5,453 nucleotides of DNA from Gammaproteobacteria bacterium (GTDB lineage Bacteria > Pseudomonadota > Gammaproteobacteria > DRJJ01). The position numbers were made by a program, and so were the translations under genes. Below, piece by piece: positions 5,393 to 5,453 of this stretch. Location: assembly GCA_011052255.1 (NCBI GenBank), contig DRJJ01000032.1:1-5453 (forward strand), written 5' to 3'. The notes below the pieces were generated by a model that did no database searches, was not told where the DNA came from, and saw only the letters and a program-made list of their open reading frames with translations. Within the stretch, counting starts at the first letter, position 1. Each line of letters begins with the position of its first letter.

Positions 5393-5452
5393 TTAAGCCG
5401 CTTCCGGTTCCCTGGCTGACTGGTGCTTACGATATTGCTGGCCGAGGTGCCC
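5393..5452 (-). CDS. C-terminal end of an unidentified upstream gene
   Basis: Reading leftward from the window edge, a frame is open for 19 codons and ends in TAA at 5395-5393 with a hydrophilic tail (GHLGQQYRKHQSAREPEAA). The stop lies 19 bases before the start of the next operon gene, a normal within-operon spacing. A second frame is open to a TAA at 5385-5383 (ending RKRLKQG), so the frame choice is not certain; the first is preferred because its composition is more protein-like. Too little is present to name the product. No terminator or promoter is visible between it and the next gene, so it likely belongs to the same transcript. Confidence 0.4.
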   Translation of the reverse strand, partial: GHLGQQYRKHQSAREPEAA

Positions 5453-5453
5453 C

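Overview
The window looks like bacterial chromosomal DNA, most likely from a gammaproteobacterium with an anaerobic, denitrification-type respiratory metabolism. This is inferred from a DNR-type CRP/FNR regulator, a perfect FNR/DNR operator, and a NapC/NapF/NapH-like set of electron-transfer proteins. Base composition is moderate, close to half GC. No mobile element, tRNA, rRNA or CRISPR array was seen.

Left part (1-1316). The window opens inside the 3' end of a plus-strand cation diffusion facilitator (CDF) metal transporter, which is followed by a hairpin. Next is a small unrecognised plus-strand gene (404-619, about 71 aa) with a good ribosome binding site. It converges, with a 7-nt gap, on a minus-strand gene for a DNR-type regulator (627-1316).

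Middle (1317-1879). The regulator gene diverges from a small plus-strand thioredoxin-like protein with a CSSC motif (1456-1737). Between them is the perfect palindrome TTGAT-ATAT-ATCAA (1378-1391). Its centre is exactly 41.5 bp upstream of the start site predicted from an extended -10 (TGGTATTAAT) facing the thioredoxin gene, which is the textbook class II FNR arrangement. The same palindrome overlaps a possible -35 element of the regulator gene, so autoregulation is likely. A hairpin follows the thioredoxin gene and separates it from the convergent operon to the right.

Right part (1880-5453, minus strand, transcribed leftward). Tightly packed genes form one probable operon. In transcription order they are: the tail of an unidentified gene; a periplasmic beta-sandwich-like protein with a signal peptide and a C-terminal membrane anchor; a large NapH/NosR-like membrane polyferredoxin (523 aa); a NapF-like protein with four 4Cys motifs; and a NapC/NirT-type multihaem cytochrome carrying a fifth CXXCH. 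Together these suggest a membrane route that takes electrons from the quinol pool through NapC-type haems and iron-sulphur proteins to a periplasmic or membrane reductase or oxidase, or an assembly system for one. The catalytic partner is not in the window (no napA, napB or nosZ) and probably lies upstream, beyond 5453. The unusual parts are the fifth haem site, the long membrane extension of the NapH-like protein, and the anchored periplasmic protein predicted to start with two histidines after signal cleavage.
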